5,838 nt of DNA from Bacteroidota bacterium (GTDB lineage: Bacteria; Bacteroidota; Bacteroidia; Flavobacteriales_D; Crocinitomicaceae), in NCBI GenBank assembly GCA_016866375.1, contig VGMK01000134.1, forward strand, positions 1 through 5,838, given 5' to 3'. The notes under the pieces are model-generated. The model did no database searches and was not told where the DNA came from. It was given only the letters and a program-made list of their open reading frames with translations. Made by a program: the position numbers and the translations under genes. Below are positions 5,177 through 5,838 of the stretch, piece after piece (positions within the stretch are counted from its first letter, which is position 1; every line of letters starts with the position of its first letter).

Positions 5177-5647
5177 GTCTTCTTTAACAAAAGGACAATT
5201 CGAGTTGGGGTAAACAAATAGTTTTGCCGTATCATTCACGATTTTACCTTCATAGAATTCAAGACCTGTGGTCTGTTGTTTAAGAGTTTTAACACTTAAC
5301 TGAAAAATCGAATCGTTCATCCACTTGACATTGGTAACCTTTAAGTCATATCCCCAGTTGGCTTTCTGAAGCAAATCAACTAACTTTATTTTGTCCATTG
5401 AAGGTGGTAAAATTAAAAATGGAAGTAATTTATCAATATCACCAACCATGTAATAGGCACGCAGCATTCGAACTAAATCACTACCCACCGGAGTCAACAT
5501 GGGATTTTTCCAACCGATTGGTTCCCGTTTGATGGAATCTGAAGTTTCAATATTTTTTTTTTCGTTATTTTCAAGTGGAGTTTCCCTCCCGTTTTCGCCA
5601 CAGGACAGAAGTAAGAAAATTACGATGAAAAAAGAATACCTCAGCAT
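5171..5647 (-). CDS. Small lipoprotein of unknown function
   Basis: The protein has 158 residues. Its N-terminus is a short lipoprotein signal: a hydrophobic stretch (residues 5-14) and lipobox LLSC with the lipidated Cys at 16. After cleavage by signal peptidase II it should be anchored in the outer or inner membrane; in Bacteroidota the default is usually the outer membrane, facing the periplasm. The sequence just after Cys (GENGRE) does not clearly match the Bacteroidota surface-export signal. Residues 17-45 are a polar, Glu/Asn/Lys-rich linker. Residues 50-158 look like a small globular domain with alternating helix and strand, including one other cysteine (151). I do not recognise the family; an NTF2-like or DUF4878-like fold is a loose possibility only. 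The ATG is fixed by an in-frame TGA immediately upstream. It follows the right-edge gene by 47 nt on the same strand, so co-transcription is possible, and it converges on the tRNA. Confidence 0.85.
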   Translation of the reverse strand: MLRYSFFIVIFLLLSCGENGRETPLENNEKKNIETSDSIKREPIGWKNPMLTPVGSDLVRMLRAYYMVGDIDKLLPFLILPPSMDKIKLVDLLQKANWGYDLKVTNVKWMNDSIFQLSVKTLKQQTTGLEFYEGKIVNDTAKLFVYPNSNCPFVKEDK

Positions 5648-5681
5648 TCAACGAAGGTATAAATTCTTTTTTAGGAAGGGT

Positions 5682-5711
5682 AAAAAAGAAGCTGCTAGTG
5701 TCTTCTTTTTT
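5682..5711 (-). terminator. 10-bp A/T hairpin around the stop codon of the right-edge gene
   Basis: AAAAAAGAAG (5682-5691) and CTTCTTTTTT (5702-5711) are perfect inverted copies with a 10-nt loop. On the - strand the TAG stop (5697-5695) of the right-edge gene lies in the loop, and the 3' arm is itself U-rich. It could terminate or attenuate between that gene and the lipoprotein gene. Low G-C content makes strong termination doubtful. Confidence 0.35.
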
Positions 5712-5838
5712 TAGCGCAAGCTCCAACTTTTCCACCCCCTTTTTTTCCACCTGTACCTGATCTAAATGGACTTCCACGTCTTTTCTTGCGTGGTGGATTT
5801 AGAGATGTTTCAGACCCTGTTATGGAATTTTCAAGTTT
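5695..5838 (-). CDS. C-terminal end of an unidentified protein with a Lys/Arg/Gly-rich tail (5' end outside window)
   Basis: The - strand frame is open from the right edge to TAG at 5697-5695, giving 47 residues and no start codon in the window. It begins KLENSITGSETSLNPP; the last 32 residues are about two-thirds Lys, Arg or Gly, with short pieces PRKKRRGSPF, GTGGKKGGGKVGA and a final KKRRH. Such disordered basic tails are common on RNA-binding proteins, helicases, and the cytoplasmic or periplasmic ends of some cell-wall enzymes, but nothing here identifies the family. Real coding is favoured by the clean stop, the composition, and the orientation shared with the lipoprotein 47 nt downstream. 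A C5T7 run at 5735-5746 (+ strand) lies inside, so a base-count error could alter the frame. No other frame here gives a credible protein. Confidence 0.5.
   Translation of the reverse strand, partial: KLENSITGSETSLNPPRKKRRGSPFRSGTGGKKGGGKVGACAKKRRH

Noticed and set aside
5648..5680. Promoter for the lipoprotein gene (TACCTTCG resembling TAnnTTTG on the - strand)
   Set aside because: One mismatch, no TTTG at the proper spacing, and it would place the start of transcription at or beyond the start codon.
5499..5714. 71-codon + strand ORF antisense to the lipoprotein gene
   Set aside because: The lipobox and length favour the - strand gene; this frame is low-complexity Phe/Lys/Ser and resembles nothing.
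5571..5777. 68-codon - strand ORF overlapping the lipoprotein N-terminus and the right-edge gene
   Set aside because: It overlaps two better-supported reading frames, has runs of Phe and Lys from homopolymers, and shows no recognisable motif.

Overview
The window looks like a chromosomal housekeeping segment from a member of the Bacteroidota, most likely order Flavobacteriales. Three things suggest this: an AT-rich sequence with few Shine-Dalgarno sites; a DnaJ of the type I recall from flavobacteria, with only two CxxCxGxG motifs and a C-terminus ending in a DMFS-type tail; and a near-consensus Bacteroidota promoter (TTTG, 20 nt, TAnnTTTG) ahead of the tRNA. The taxonomic placement is inference from these features, not from a database search. 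No phage, insertion sequence or CRISPR array is visible.

Left part (1-4810, all + strand, tightly packed). The window opens inside dnaJ, whose J domain lies to the left. dnaJ overlaps by ATGA a CPBP-family (CAAX protease/Rce1-like) intramembrane metalloprotease. After a 37-nt gap holding an 8-bp inverted repeat comes an ABC-2 type exporter: a NatA/YhaQ-like ATPase, then an overlapping NatB/YhaP-like permease. The permease reading frame does not stop at its expected end. It runs in frame into a complete Ppx/GppA-type phosphatase domain (ASKHA fold), giving one 737-residue ORF. The join lies at an A7 tract reading A_AAA_AAA, followed by an out-of-frame TAA and then an in-frame ATG. A -1 ribosomal slip, or one extra A, would restore the ordinary two-gene layout. 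This is one of the two most unusual things in the window.

Middle part (4811-5176). A 254-nt gap carries a weak AT-rich terminator candidate, the promoter, and a 12-nt palindrome touching the 5' end of a tRNA-Arg(UCG). That tRNA is well folded but has T at position 19 and A at position 56. The near-universal G19-C56 elbow pair is therefore replaced by a matching U19-A56 pair, which is the second unusual feature. A terminator hairpin follows the tRNA.

Right part (5171-5838, - strand, converging on the tRNA). A small lipoprotein of unknown function is preceded by the C-terminal end of a gene entering from the right edge. That gene ends in a Lys/Arg/Gly-rich tail and its stop codon sits in the loop of a 10-bp A/T hairpin.

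Together the left genes suggest a protein-quality and envelope unit: a chaperone, a membrane protease and an exporter, with a polyphosphate or (p)ppGpp-type phosphatase joined to the exporter. The functional link is inference from co-orientation and overlap.
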